Of a stretch of DNA of 35,089 nt, positions 8,818 through 17,457 are shown one piece after another. The stretch lies in contig CAILCO010000130.1 of the NCBI GenBank assembly GCA_903832735.1, positions 1 to 35,089 on the forward strand. Reading direction: 5' to 3'. Under the pieces are notes generated by a model. The model searched no databases. It saw only the letters and a program-made list of their open reading frames with translations, and had not been told where the DNA came from. How positions within the stretch are numbered: the stretch's first letter is position 1; each line of letters starts with the position of its first letter. The DNA is from an uncultured Sterolibacterium sp. (GTDB taxonomy: Bacteria > Pseudomonadota > Gammaproteobacteria > Burkholderiales > Rhodocyclaceae). The position numbers and the translations under genes were made by a program.

Positions 8818-9063
8818 TCAGGACTTCCGGCGCTCGTCCGCTTCGGCTTCCAGTGCAGCGACTCTTGCTTCCAGGGCGGCGAGTTTCTCGCGGGCACGAT
8901 TGAGCAATGCTGTCTGTACGTCGAACTCCTCGCGGGTGACCAGGTCGAGCTTGGCGAAGCCGGAGCTCAACAAGGCCCGGGCGTTCTTTTCGACGTCTTT
9001 GGCCGGGCTGGCGGCGATCAATTCCGAGAAACGGCTGGAGATTTCCTTGACGATCTTGTTCAT
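8818..9063 (-). CDS. ubiK: Ubiquinone biosynthesis accessory factor UbiK (BMFP family)
   Basis: An 81-aa protein. An N-terminal amphipathic segment (NKIVKEISSRFSELIAASPAKDVEKN) is followed by a C-terminal trimerising coiled coil (about 48-78, LNRAREKLAALEARVAALE). This is the YqiC/UbiK (BMFP) pattern. Known role: it assists the soluble ubiquinone-synthesis complex, with UbiJ, in aerobic conditions. I chose the ATG at 9063 over an upstream ATG at 9096 because family members start MxxKxxxEI. It is divergent from the torF-glnK-amtB operon across a 292-bp regulatory gap. I recall this neighbourhood being conserved in betaproteobacteria. Confidence 0.9.
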   Translation of the reverse strand: MNKIVKEISSRFSELIAASPAKDVEKNARALLSSGFAKLDLVTREEFDVQTALLNRAREKLAALEARVAALEAEADERRKS

Positions 9064-9122
9064 GGCGGCATCCGGTTTATGGTGATCTTCACACAAAGTC
9101 TAGCACCTACTGCGCTGGCGCA

Positions 9123-9159
9123 AGAGCCCTGGGTTGCCCTTCGGGCAACGACGGGCTCT
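9123..9159. repeat. Nested stem-loop in the ubiK-torF intergenic region
   Basis: The outer arms AGAGCCC (9123-9129) and GGGCTCT (9153-9159) enclose a second perfect stem GTTGCCC (9133-9139) and GGGCAAC (9143-9149) with a TTC loop. It lies about 60-95 bp upstream of the ubiK start, on the far side of the NtrC-like site from torF. No T-run follows on either strand. It may be a REP-like element, or a structured 5' leader if ubiK transcription starts beyond it. Confidence 0.65.
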
Positions 9160-9190
9160 AGCACAGGCCGGCGGGACGCCTGGAGAGCGA

Positions 9191-9207
9191 TGCACCGCTT
9201 CGGTGCG
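9191..9207 (+). promoter_or_regulatory. NtrC-like enhancer dyad
   Basis: TGCAC-N7-GTGCG at 9191-9207 matches the NtrC binding dyad TGCAC-N7-GTGCA with one end mismatch. It sits about 110 bp upstream of the -24 element of the sigma-54 promoter at 9300-9316, a normal enhancer distance. The same bases form a 6-bp hairpin (GCACCG, CTT, CGGTGC), so a purely structural role is possible. Only one good site is seen; NtrC often uses two. Confidence 0.6.
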
Positions 9208-9299
9208 CACTTTCTCAGGGAGGCGACAAGTCGGTGCAAGGCACCCATCCCGCCTCCGGCAGCTTGAGGTACTTTGTTGATATATCGTGATTTTTATAT

Positions 9300-9316
9300 C
9301 TGGCACGCATCGTGCT
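9300..9316 (+). promoter_or_regulatory. Sigma-54 (-24/-12) promoter for torF-glnK-amtB
   Basis: TGGCACG at 9301-9307 followed by GTGCT at 9312-9316 matches YTGGCACGrNNNTTGCW. Both invariant doublets (GG and GC) have the exact required spacing, and only one core base differs (G for T at the first position of TTGC). Transcription should start near 9327, giving a leader of about 29 nt before the torF ATG. With the upstream NtrC-like dyad this predicts induction under nitrogen limitation. Confidence 0.75.
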
Positions 9317-9355
9317 GAAAGGAGCCTGCAGGATTTCAATCACAGGAGAACAACC

Positions 9356-10162
9356 ATGCGCAAGACCTTCATCGCTACCGCCGTTGCAACCGCCTTCCTT
9401 CTTCCGACCCTCGTCCTGGCCGCGGATGCACCGGCCACTGCCGCCCCGGCTGCCCCGGCTGCAGCGCCTGCCGCCGCGCCCGCCAATCCGTTCACCGGCA
9501 ACGTCATGATCGCCTCCGAGTACCTCTACCGCGGCATTGCCCAGACGCGCGGCAAGCCGGCGATCCAGGGCGGCTTCGATTACGCTCATCCTAGCGGCTT
9601 CTACGTCGGCACTTGGGGTTCCAGCATCAGTTGGATCGGCGATACCTACCCGGCCGGCACCAGCGCCAGCCTGGAACTCGACATCTATGGCGGTTACAAG
9701 GGCGCCATCACCGACGATTTCGGCTACGACGTTGGCGTCTTGACCTACAACTATCCCGGTAAATATCTGTCGGGCGCTACTAAGCCGGATACCACCGAGA
9801 TTTATGCGGCCCTGAGCTGGAAGTGGCTCTCCGCCAAGTACTCGCATTCCACCACCAACCTGTTCGGCACGCCGAAGAGCTCGGGCAGCGGCTACGTGGA
9901 CGTCACCGGTACCTTCGATCTCGGCGACGGCTGGGGCGTCGTCGCCCATGGCGGTCACCAGTCGGTGAAGGGTACCAGCGCTGGCGATTATTCCGACTGG
10001 AAGCTTGGGGCGACCAAGGATGTGGGCATCGGCACTGTTGGCCTGTCATTCCTCGGCACCAATGCCAAAGACAGCTGTTCCGGAGCCGGCCAGTATTATT
10101 GCTTTGGTGGCTATTCGGCCGGCAAAAGCAGGGGCCTGCTGACCTTCGGTAAGACCCTTTAA
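9356..10162 (+). CDS. TorF-family putative outer-membrane porin
   Basis: A 268-aa exported protein. The signal peptide MRKTFIATAVATAFLLPTLV ends near LAADA, followed by an Ala/Pro-rich linker (about 24-45). From NPFTGNVMIASEYLYRGIAQT onward it shows alternating amphipathic beta-strands with aromatic girdles (YLYRGIAQTRGKPAIQGG, then GFYVGTWGS), typical of the TIGR02001/TorF family. It ends LLTFGKTL rather than in a canonical C-terminal Phe. The ATG at 9356 has AGGAGA upstream. It lies just downstream of the sigma-54 promoter and upstream of glnK-amtB, so it probably supplies outer-membrane entry for a nitrogen compound. Substrate is unproven. Confidence 0.88.
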   Translation: MRKTFIATAVATAFLLPTLVLAADAPATAAPAAPAAAPAAAPANPFTGNVMIASEYLYRGIAQTRGKPAIQGGFDYAHPSGFYVGTWGSSISWIGDTYPAGTSASLELDIYGGYKGAITDDFGYDVGVLTYNYPGKYLSGATKPDTTEIYAALSWKWLSAKYSHSTTNLFGTPKSSGSGYVDVTGTFDLGDGWGVVAHGGHQSVKGTSAGDYSDWKLGATKDVGIGTVGLSFLGTNAKDSCSGAGQYYCFGGYSAGKSRGLLTFGKTL

Positions 10163-10174
10163 CTTACCAGGATA

Positions 10175-10202
10175 GTCGGCCTCTGCCAGGGCATCGGCCG
10201 AC
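10175..10202 (+). promoter_or_regulatory. Intercistronic stem-loop between torF and glnK
   Basis: GTCGGCC (10175-10181) and GGCCGAC (10196-10202) form a perfect 7-bp stem with a 14-nt loop, located 12 bp after the torF stop and 24 bp before the glnK ATG. No T-run follows. It could protect the 3' end of torF mRNA or partly attenuate transcription, giving more porin than GlnK/AmtB. Confidence 0.6.
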
Positions 10203-10208
10203 ACCTGA

Positions 10209-10565
<357 letters not shown>

Positions 10566-10576
10566 GAGGAAACATC

Positions 10577-12091
10577 ATGAAAAAAATCTTTGCCATTCTA
10601 CTCACGGCAGTGGCCGTCGGCGTCTGCGGTCTGGCGCAAGCGGAGGACGCGGCCAAACCGGCTTCAGCTGCCACTGCGGCACCAGCGGCAGCAGCTCCAG
10701 CAGCGGCCGCTCCAGCCGCTGCCACGGCTGCTCCTGCCGCTACCGCCGCCGCCACTCCCGCAGCGGCGCCGGCACCGGTGCCCAACAAGGGCGACACGGC
10801 GTGGATGATCGTCGCCACCGCCTTGGTCATCCTGATGTCCATCCCCGGCCTGGCCCTGTTCTACGGCGGTCTGGTGCGCAGCAAGAACATGCTCTCGGTG
10901 CTGATGCAGGTGTTCGTGATCTTCGCGCTGATCAGCGTGCTCTGGGCTGTGTATGGCTACAGTATCGCCTTCTCCGAAGGTAATCCGTACTTCGGCGGGC
11001 TCAGCAAACTGTTCCTGAAGGGCATGACGCCCGACAGCGTAGCCGCGACCTTCAGCAAGGGCATCGTCATACCGGAGTTCATCTACGTCGCCTTCCAGGG
11101 CGCTTTCGCGGCCATTACCGTGGCCCTGGTGGTCGGCTCGTTCGCCGAGCGCATCAAGTTCTCGGCGGTGTTGCTGTTCGCCGTGCTCTGGTTCACCTTC
11201 AGCTACCTGCCGATCGCCCACATGGTCTGGTACTGGGCGGGTCCGGACGGCTACATCTCAGCCGCTGCCTCCGACGCGCTGAATGCGACCGCCGGCTGGC
11301 TGTTCAACAGGGGAGCGCTGGACTTCGCCGGCGGCACGGTGGTGCATATCGATGCCGCCATGGCGGGCATCGTCGGTGCCGTGATGATCGGCAAGCGGGT
11401 CGGCTACGGCAAGGACTCGATGGCCCCGCACAGCCTGACCATGACCATGATCGGCGCCTCGCTGCTGTGGTTCGGCTGGTTCGGCTTCAACGCCGGCTCG
11501 GCCCTCGAAGCCAACGGCACGGCGGCTCTGGCCTTCGTCAATACCTGGCTGGCCACGGCTTGTGCGGCACTGTCCTGGATGACCGTCGAATGGCTGATCA
11601 AGGGCAAGCCCTCGATGCTCGGTGCTGCTTCCGGCGCCGTCGCCGGCCTGGTGGCGATCACCCCGGCCTGCGGCTTCGTCGGTGTCGGCGGCGCCCTGGT
11701 CATCGGCATCCTGGCCGGCGTGATCTGCCTCTGGGGCGTCACCGGTCTGAAGAAGCTGATCGGCGCCGACGATTCGCTCGACGTGTTCGGCGTGCATGGC
11801 GTCGGCGGCATCCTGGGTTCGCTGCTGACCGGCGTGTTCGCGGCACCTAGCCTGGGCGGCAGCGGCATCTACGATTACGTCGCCAACAAGGTTGCGGACG
11901 GTTATTCGATCTACGATCAGGTGGTCATCCAGGCCACCGGCGTGGGCGTGACCATCGTCTGGTCGGGTGTCGTCGCCTTCATCGCCTACAAGCTGGTGGA
12001 CATGATCGTCGGCCTGCGCGTGGCGGAAGACGAAGAGCGCGAAGGCCTCGACATCGCCTCACACGGCGAGTCGGCCTACCACTACAACTGA
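10577..12091 (+). CDS. amtB: Ammonium transporter AmtB with Ala/Pro-rich N-terminal extension
   Basis: A 504-aa inner-membrane ammonium channel. The ATG at 10577 is preceded by GAGAGGA; a GTG at 10562 overlapping the glnK stop region is less likely. A signal-like N-terminus (MKKIFAILLTAVAVGVCGLA) leads into a long Ala/Pro linker (about 24-68) before the Amt core starts at NKGDTAWMIVATALV. Core motifs: GLALFYGGLVRSKN, FAERIKFSA, LDFAGGTVVHIDA (first pore His, residue 258) and DVFGVHGVGGILGSLLTGVF (second pore His). Eleven TM helices are expected after cleavage. The C-terminal tail (DEEREGLDIASHGESAYHYN) is the GlnK contact site. Followed by an intrinsic terminator. Confidence 0.97.
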   Translation: MKKIFAILLTAVAVGVCGLAQAEDAAKPASAATAAPAAAAPAAAAPAAATAAPAATAAATPAAAPAPVPNKGDTAWMIVATALVILMSIPGLALFYGGLVRSKNMLSVLMQVFVIFALISVLWAVYGYSIAFSEGNPYFGGLSKLFLKGMTPDSVAATFSKGIVIPEFIYVAFQGAFAAITVALVVGSFAERIKFSAVLLFAVLWFTFSYLPIAHMVWYWAGPDGYISAAASDALNATAGWLFNRGALDFAGGTVVHIDAAMAGIVGAVMIGKRVGYGKDSMAPHSLTMTMIGASLLWFGWFGFNAGSALEANGTAALAFVNTWLATACAALSWMTVEWLIKGKPSMLGAASGAVAGLVAITPACGFVGVGGALVIGILAGVICLWGVTGLKKLIGADDSLDVFGVHGVGGILGSLLTGVFAAPSLGGSGIYDYVANKVADGYSIYDQVVIQATGVGVTIVWSGVVAFIAYKLVDMIVGLRVAEDEEREGLDIASHGESAYHYN

Positions 12092-12110
12092 TCAATTCCT
12101 AGCAGTCTCT

Positions 12111-12142
12111 TTCGGGCGCCCCATGTGGGCGCCCGAATTTTT
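12111..12142 (+). terminator. Intrinsic terminator after amtB
   Basis: A perfect 11-bp stem, TTCGGGCGCCC (12111-12121) with GGGCGCCCGAA (12127-12137), with loop CATGT, is followed at once by TTTTT (12138-12142). It lies 19 bp after the amtB stop and closes the torF-glnK-amtB operon. Confidence 0.95.
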
Positions 12143-12204
12143 GGTGCCCGCTGTGGTCACCGGGTGCTTCTGTTCGGAGGCAACCCGGGGCACTTATCCC
12201 TGAA

Positions 12205-13329
12205 ATGGATTTGTACAGCGAAATTGCATTACCATCAAACGCGGATATGCATCTGCTCGTCGATATCACGGCCCATGGTCTGGGCCACCTGGCACAAACC
12301 GCGCCCGTGGTCGAGGCTCTGCGAGCGCGCCTTCCCGGGTTGCGTTTGACCATTCGCAGCGCCCTGCCGAAGCCGCGCCTGGAGCAACGAATGGCGACGG
12401 GCTTCAGTTACGTCAATGAGAGCCGCGATTTCGGTTTCGTGATGGACAATGCGGTGGATATCGACCTTGCCGCCAGCGTACAGGCCTACCGTGATTTTCA
12501 TCACCACTGGCGGCAGCGGGTTGCGGACGAAGCCGAGTGGCTGAAAGAGCACCGGGTAGATGCCGTACTCAGCAATGTAGCTTATCTGCCCTTGGCCGCC
12601 GCCGCCCGCGCCGGGCTTCCTTCAGCCGGCCTCTGCTCGCTGAATTGGGCCGATCTGTTCAACCATTACTTCAACGGCGAGCCCTGGGCGGCGAAGATAC
12701 ACGACGAGATGTCGTCCGCCTACCGGGCGGCCGATCTCTTCCTGCGCGTGAGCCCGGGCTTGCCCATGGAAGCCCTGGAGCGCCGCCGCGACATCGGGCC
12801 GATAGCCAGCCTGGGCCGGCGCGACAGGGCAGTGCTGTCGCGAAAACTGGGGCTCGATGAAACCAGCCGGTGGGTACTGCTCGCGATGGGCGGCATGGAG
12901 TTCCGTTTGCCGGTCGAACGCTGGCCTTGCGTCCCCGGAATAACCTGGCTCGTCCCGGATGCGTGGCGGACCGAACGGGAGGATGTGCGGGCGTTCGATC
13001 ATGGCGACAGCACATTTGCCGACGTACTGGCGAGCAGCGATGCGGTGATCACGAAACCCGGCTACGGCACCTTCGTTGAAGCTGCCTGCGGCGGTGTTCC
13101 GATACTGTATTTGCAGCGCGACGACTGGCCGGAAACCCCGTATCTGGCAGCCTGGCTGGCCCGGAACGCGCGCAGCCGCGAACTCACTCGCGAGCGCTTG
13201 GTGAACGGTGATTTCATCGACGATCTAAGGCTACTGTGGCTGGAGCCAAGGCCCGCGATTCCGTCGGCCACCGGGGTGGACGAGGCCGTCGACATACTGC
13301 GAACAACTCTACTGCCCGTTGTTGTCTGA
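12205..13329 (+). CDS. Putative GT-B fold glycosyltransferase (MurG-like)
   Basis: 374 aa from ATG 12205. An internal ATG at 12247 starts MHLLVDITAHGLGHLAQ and gives 360 aa; neither has a clear Shine-Dalgarno, and the shorter form begins right at the first strand of the fold. Motif HGLGH near the N-terminus is the nucleotide-sugar enzyme loop. The C-terminal half has the donor-binding signature DAVITKPGYGTFVEAACGGVPILYL, as in MurG and related GT1/GT28 enzymes. No signal peptide or TM segment, so probably cytosolic or peripheral. It follows the amtB terminator and is alone in its unit. Sugar and acceptor cannot be inferred; a UDP-sugar donor is likely for the fold. Confidence 0.7.
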   Translation: MDLYSEIALPSNADMHLLVDITAHGLGHLAQTAPVVEALRARLPGLRLTIRSALPKPRLEQRMATGFSYVNESRDFGFVMDNAVDIDLAASVQAYRDFHHHWRQRVADEAEWLKEHRVDAVLSNVAYLPLAAAARAGLPSAGLCSLNWADLFNHYFNGEPWAAKIHDEMSSAYRAADLFLRVSPGLPMEALERRRDIGPIASLGRRDRAVLSRKLGLDETSRWVLLAMGGMEFRLPVERWPCVPGITWLVPDAWRTEREDVRAFDHGDSTFADVLASSDAVITKPGYGTFVEAACGGVPILYLQRDDWPETPYLAAWLARNARSRELTRERLVNGDFIDDLRLLWLEPRPAIPSATGVDEAVDILRTTLLPVVV

Positions 13330-13541
13330 AAGCCAACCCAGGGAACTTGTGCCGCGAAGCAGGTGCTAGGGCTGACCTGACGCGATCAATAGCCGAAAAG
13401 GCATCATTGCGATTATTTTTTCCCTGGGGTAACATTACCAATGTCATAGTTTCATGTCCGGTTCCTGGCTGATATGCCGGGCATACCAGGTACAGTGGAT
13501 GGTGCCGTAATGTCAAACGAATCTATGCCCTCGTCGTCGCC

Positions 13542-15815
13542 ATGTTCAGGTCTTTGATCGCTCATGCATTGAATCGGCCGCGTCACCATCCGTTGAAACG
13601 GACCAACGAAGAGTTGCAGTGCGAGATCGCCGAGCATAAGCAGCTGGAAGCGGAACTGAGGGAAGCGAAGGACGCGACGGAAGATGTCCTGCTGAAAGAG
13701 CGAGTTCTCGCGGCTTCCATCGTTGACTCTTCCGGGGATGCCATCATCGGCAAGACCCTGGACGGAACAATCACCAGCTGGAACCAGGGTGCGGAAAGTA
13801 TTTTTGGCTACCCGGCCAAAGAAATGATAGGGCAATCGGTGTTCACCCTCATACCTCCCGAGCGGCACAATGAGGTGGCAGAAGTGCTGTTCACCCTCCT
13901 GCGCGGTGAACCGGTCAGGAATTTCGAGGCGCAGCGCATCCGCAAGGATGGAATTCGGATTGACGTTTCCATTACTGCAGTGCCCATCCGAAATAGGGAA
14001 GGGCGGATGATAGGCATTTCCAAAGTCGCCCGCGATATCACCGAGAGTAGGCGCCTAAGAATTTATGGGGAAATGGCCAGGGAAGTCCTGCAGATACTCA
14101 ACAAGCACGACCACCCCCGGAATTCGATCCAGTTCACCCTTGCTGCATTGAAGTCCCGGACGGGATTTGACGCCGTGGGCATTCGCCTGCAGGACGGGGA
14201 CGACTATCCCTACTACGTCCAGGATGGCTTTTCCGAGAATTTTCTACTGACGGAAAACAGCCTAGCCGAACGCGGTGCGGATGGCCAGGTGTGCCGTGAC
14301 ATGAATGGCAAGTCCAGGCTTGAATGTACCTGCGGTCTGGTCATTTCAGGCAGGACCGGTTCGGGCAATCCGCTGTTTACCCCGTGGGGGAGCTTTTGGA
14401 CGAGCGATTCTCACGCGCTTCTAGATATTCCCGCCGAAGAGGATCCCCGGTTACATCCGCGCAACCGATGCATCCATCAGGGCTATGCCTCCGTGGCTTT
14501 GATACCCATCCGGAACGAGGACAGGATAGTCGGTCTGATCCAGTTCAACGACCGGCGCAAGGGCTGTTTCACCCTCGATACGGTTGAATACCTGGAAGGA
14601 ATCGCGTCCCACATCGGCGAGGCTCTGATGCGCAAGCAGGCCGAGTTGGAACTTGAAGATCACCGCATTCATCTCGAGGAATTGGTAATCTCCCGGACTT
14701 CCGAACTGGTCGCGGCCAATGCCGAAGCGAAGAAGGCCAATACCGACAAGTCGCGCTTTCTCGCCGCTGCCAGCCACGACCTGCGCCAACCGCTCCTGGC
14801 GCTCTCGCTGTATGTCAGTCTGCTCAAGACCGGGAACTCATCGGCCAACGGTAACTTGCCGGTCAAGATCAAGGAGTGCGTTGCCAGCCTGAACGAGATG
14901 CTTACCGATCTGCTGGATATCAGCAAGTTGGACGCAGGTGTGTTGAAACCGAGGCCGACCGATTTTGATGTCGATGATCTGCTTACCACGCTCATTTCTG
15001 TTCATTCCGCCGAAGCCGATTTGAAGGGCTTGAATCTGTATGTGCGCTGTGCAGGAGCCGTTGCCCGAACCGACCCGCATTTATTGCAGCGGATACTGGG
15101 CAATCTCGTCGCCAACGCCGTACGCTACACCGATAAGGGCGGCATACTGGTTGCGTGCCGGCGCCATCAGGGCAAGCTCTGGGTGGAGGTGTGGGACACA
15201 GGGATAGGTATTCCTGAGGACAAGACCGGGATCATCTTTGAGGAATTCAGGCAGCTAGGCGACGATGCGCGCAGTCGCGGCAGCGGCCTGGGTCTTTCCA
15301 TCGTGGCCAAGACTGCGGCGCTGCTTGGCCTGCAGATTCGCGTGCGCTCACGGCCGGGTCGCGGTTCCATGTTCGCCGTTGAGCTGCCTCCGGGGCGGAG
15401 CAGCAACCTGCAACAATTGCCGATCACCCGCCCCATCGCGAGACCACTCAGAATTGGCGTGGTTGAAGACAACGCGATGGTCCTCGAAGCACTGGTGCTC
15501 GCCCTGGAAGGATCTGGCCATGAGGTAGTCGCGGCCAGGAACGGTAGAGCATTCCTGGAAAGGCTAGAGCAGCGGGCGCCGGATATCGTCATTTCGGATT
15601 ACCGTCTTGGCGCAGGCGAAACCGGTTTCGATGTGATTGCGGCGGCGAAAGATCAATTTGGCAATGACTTGCCGGCGGCAATCGTTACCGGTGACACGGA
15701 TCCGGCATTGGTCCGGATCATGGCCGACCGGGGCATCGCGATGTTCTACAAACCTCTGGACATTGAAACGCTGCTGAGGTGCATCGGCGAATTGACCGAG
15801 CGGCGCTTGTCATGA
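13542..15815 (+). CDS. Hybrid sensor histidine kinase: coiled coil-PAS-GAF-HisKA-HATPase-receiver
   Basis: 757 aa, no TM segment, so a cytosolic sensor. Layout: coiled coil about 20-55; PAS about 56-168 (SSGDAIIGKTLDGTITSWNQ, then ITESRRL); GAF about 176-365; second coiled coil 366-400; HisKA with His412 (AASHDLRQPLLAL); HATPase with N-box NLVANAVRYT, G1 DTGIGIP (552-558) and G2 GSGLGL; receiver 636-755 with acidic pair Glu642/Asp643, phospho-acceptor Asp686 (ISDYRL), Thr716 and Lys737. The GAF has conserved cysteines at 251, 262, 264 and 310 (ECTCG, RNRC). The SHDLRQPL H-box and fused C-terminal receiver place it with RpfC/ArcB-like hybrids. No output regulator is adjacent, so its target is unknown. 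ATG 13542 lacks a good Shine-Dalgarno. Confidence 0.93.
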   Translation: MFRSLIAHALNRPRHHPLKRTNEELQCEIAEHKQLEAELREAKDATEDVLLKERVLAASIVDSSGDAIIGKTLDGTITSWNQGAESIFGYPAKEMIGQSVFTLIPPERHNEVAEVLFTLLRGEPVRNFEAQRIRKDGIRIDVSITAVPIRNREGRMIGISKVARDITESRRLRIYGEMAREVLQILNKHDHPRNSIQFTLAALKSRTGFDAVGIRLQDGDDYPYYVQDGFSENFLLTENSLAERGADGQVCRDMNGKSRLECTCGLVISGRTGSGNPLFTPWGSFWTSDSHALLDIPAEEDPRLHPRNRCIHQGYASVALIPIRNEDRIVGLIQFNDRRKGCFTLDTVEYLEGIASHIGEALMRKQAELELEDHRIHLEELVISRTSELVAANAEAKKANTDKSRFLAAASHDLRQPLLALSLYVSLLKTGNSSANGNLPVKIKECVASLNEMLTDLLDISKLDAGVLKPRPTDFDVDDLLTTLISVHSAEADLKGLNLYVRCAGAVARTDPHLLQRILGNLVANAVRYTDKGGILVACRRHQGKLWVEVWDTGIGIPEDKTGIIFEEFRQLGDDARSRGSGLGLSIVAKTAALLGLQIRVRSRPGRGSMFAVELPPGRSSNLQQLPITRPIARPLRIGVVEDNAMVLEALVLALEGSGHEVVAARNGRAFLERLEQRAPDIVISDYRLGAGETGFDVIAAAKDQFGNDLPAAIVTGDTDPALVRIMADRGIAMFYKPLDIETLLRCIGELTERRLS

Positions 15816-15916
15816 AACCGGCCCAACTCGCGCCCCGGCCCTATTTCCAGAAGGCTTGACGGCTGCTTCCCTTTGCCCACGCAAGGCGAGTCTTGGATTG
15901 GCAGGCTATGTCGCGC

Positions 15917-16792
15917 TCAGCGAAACACCACCGTCTTGTTGCCGTGGGTCAGCACCCGGTCTTCGATGTGGTATCTCAGGCCGCGCGCGAGCACGGCCTT
16001 CTCGATATCCTTGCCGTAGCGCACCATGTCCTCGACCGAATCGGAATGGTCGATGCGGATCACGTCCTGTTCGATGATCGGCCCCTGGTCGAGTTCCGCC
16101 GTGACGTAATGGCAGGTCGCGCCGATCAGTTTGACGCCGCGCTGGTAGGCCTGGTGGTAGGGCTTGGCGCCGACGAAACTGGGCAGGAAGGAATGGTGGA
16201 TGTTGATGATCTGGCCAGGGTAGGCGGCGCAGAGGTCCGGCGAGATGATCTGCATGTAGCGCGCCAGCACCATGGTGTCGCCTTGCGCCTCCTCGAACAG
16301 GCGTCTGATCTCGGCGTGGGCGGCGGCTTTGTTGTTCGCGACCACGGGCACGTGATGGAAGGCTATGCCGTGCCATTCGACGAACCCCCTGAGGGTCTCG
16401 TGGTTGGAGATCACACAGGGGATCTCGATATCGAGGTCCTTCGATTGCCAGCGCGCCAGCAAATCGTAGAGGCAATGCTCCTGCTGGCTGACCATCACCA
16501 CCACGCGCTTTTTCACCGCGGAGTCGGAGAGGGTCCAGTCCATCTGCAATTCTTCCGCGATGGGGGCGAGTCTCCGCCTGAACTCGGCCAGGGGAAAGGG
16601 CAGCGAGTCGGCCTTGACCTCGATGCGCATGAAGTAGCGGCTGCCCTCGTCCGCTAATGCTCCGGGATCGGCATGGTAGCTCGACTCGAGTATCCAGCCC
16701 TGATGTTCTGCGATGAAGCCCGAGACGCGGGCAATGATGCCGACGCGATCGGGGCAGGAGGCGGCGAGGGTGTAGAAGCGTTCTGCGTGCAT
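15917..16792 (-). CDS. purU: Formyltetrahydrofolate deformylase
   Basis: A 291-aa enzyme hydrolysing 10-formyl-THF to THF and formate, which balances the one-carbon pool and supplies formate for PurT. An N-terminal ACT domain (about 6-85, CPDRVGIIARVSGFIAEH) precedes the formyltransferase domain (about 95-285) with catalytic NIHHSFLPSF (Asn197, His199) and ELDQGPII (Asp235). Length and order match the family. It starts 12 bp after thrH on the same strand, so the two are probably co-transcribed. It is convergent with the hybrid kinase gene; no terminator is evident in the 100-bp gap. Confidence 0.96.
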   Translation of the reverse strand: MHAERFYTLAASCPDRVGIIARVSGFIAEHQGWILESSYHADPGALADEGSRYFMRIEVKADSLPFPLAEFRRRLAPIAEELQMDWTLSDSAVKKRVVVMVSQQEHCLYDLLARWQSKDLDIEIPCVISNHETLRGFVEWHGIAFHHVPVVANNKAAAHAEIRRLFEEAQGDTMVLARYMQIISPDLCAAYPGQIINIHHSFLPSFVGAKPYHQAYQRGVKLIGATCHYVTAELDQGPIIEQDVIRIDHSDSVEDMVRYGKDIEKAVLARGLRYHIEDRVLTHGNKTVVFR

Positions 16793-16804
16793 CAGGAACT
16801 CCGA

Positions 16805-17413
16805 TCAGATGCGTTTGCTCGCCGCCTCGATCTCGGCGTCGAGTCCGGCGTAGTTCATCACTACCGGATACTGCGGGAACTCGCGGATGACATTTTCCGG
16901 CGGGCGGAACAGGATTCCGGCATGGGCTTCGGCGAGCATCGCCGTGTCGTTGTAGGAGTCGCCGGCGGCCATGACCTTGAAATTAAGCGCCTTCAAGGCC
17001 TTGACCGCCTCGCGCTTCTGTTCGGGCATGCGCAGATGGTAGTTGACCACGACGCCGGCCGCATCGGCTTCTAGCTTGTGGCAGAACAGCGTCGGCATGC
17101 CCAGTTGGCGCATCAGCGGCATGGCGAATTCGTAGAAGGTGTCGGACAGGATGATCACCTGGAACCGCTCGCGCAGGCCGTCGAGGAAGGCCTTCGCTCC
17201 GGGCATCGGGCCCATCTCGGCGATCACCTTCTGGATGTCGGGCAGCCCCAGCTTGTGCTGCGCCAGGAGCGCCAGACGGCCCTTCATCAGCTTGTCGTAG
17301 TTCGGCTCGTCGCGCGTGGTGCGGCGCAATTCTGGAATGCCGGTGCGCTCGGAAAACTCGATCCAGATTTCCGGAACGAGCACGCCTTCGAGGTCGAGAC
17401 AGACGATCTGCAC
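16805..17413 (-). CDS. thrH: Bifunctional phosphoserine phosphatase / homoserine phosphotransferase
   Basis: A 202-aa HAD-superfamily enzyme. Motif I is DLEGVLVPE (nucleophile Asp7, acid/base Glu9 in the ThrH-type DxEG form), motif II is ILSDTFYEF, and motif IV is AAGDSYNDTAML. Length and the DLEGVL motif match ThrH, which dephosphorylates phosphoserine and can pass the phosphate to homoserine. It lies 12 bp before purU, so the pair joins serine and one-carbon metabolism, consistent with serine being the main one-carbon donor. Separated from the upstream ABC-F operon by 44 bp without an obvious terminator. Confidence 0.93.
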   Translation of the reverse strand: MQIVCLDLEGVLVPEIWIEFSERTGIPELRRTTRDEPNYDKLMKGRLALLAQHKLGLPDIQKVIAEMGPMPGAKAFLDGLRERFQVIILSDTFYEFAMPLMRQLGMPTLFCHKLEADAAGVVVNYHLRMPEQKREAVKALKALNFKVMAAGDSYNDTAMLAEAHAGILFRPPENVIREFPQYPVVMNYAGLDAEIEAASKRI

Positions 17414-17457
17414 GTGAAACTCCCTAAAAAAAATTGTGATTCTACTCGTGACCCGAC

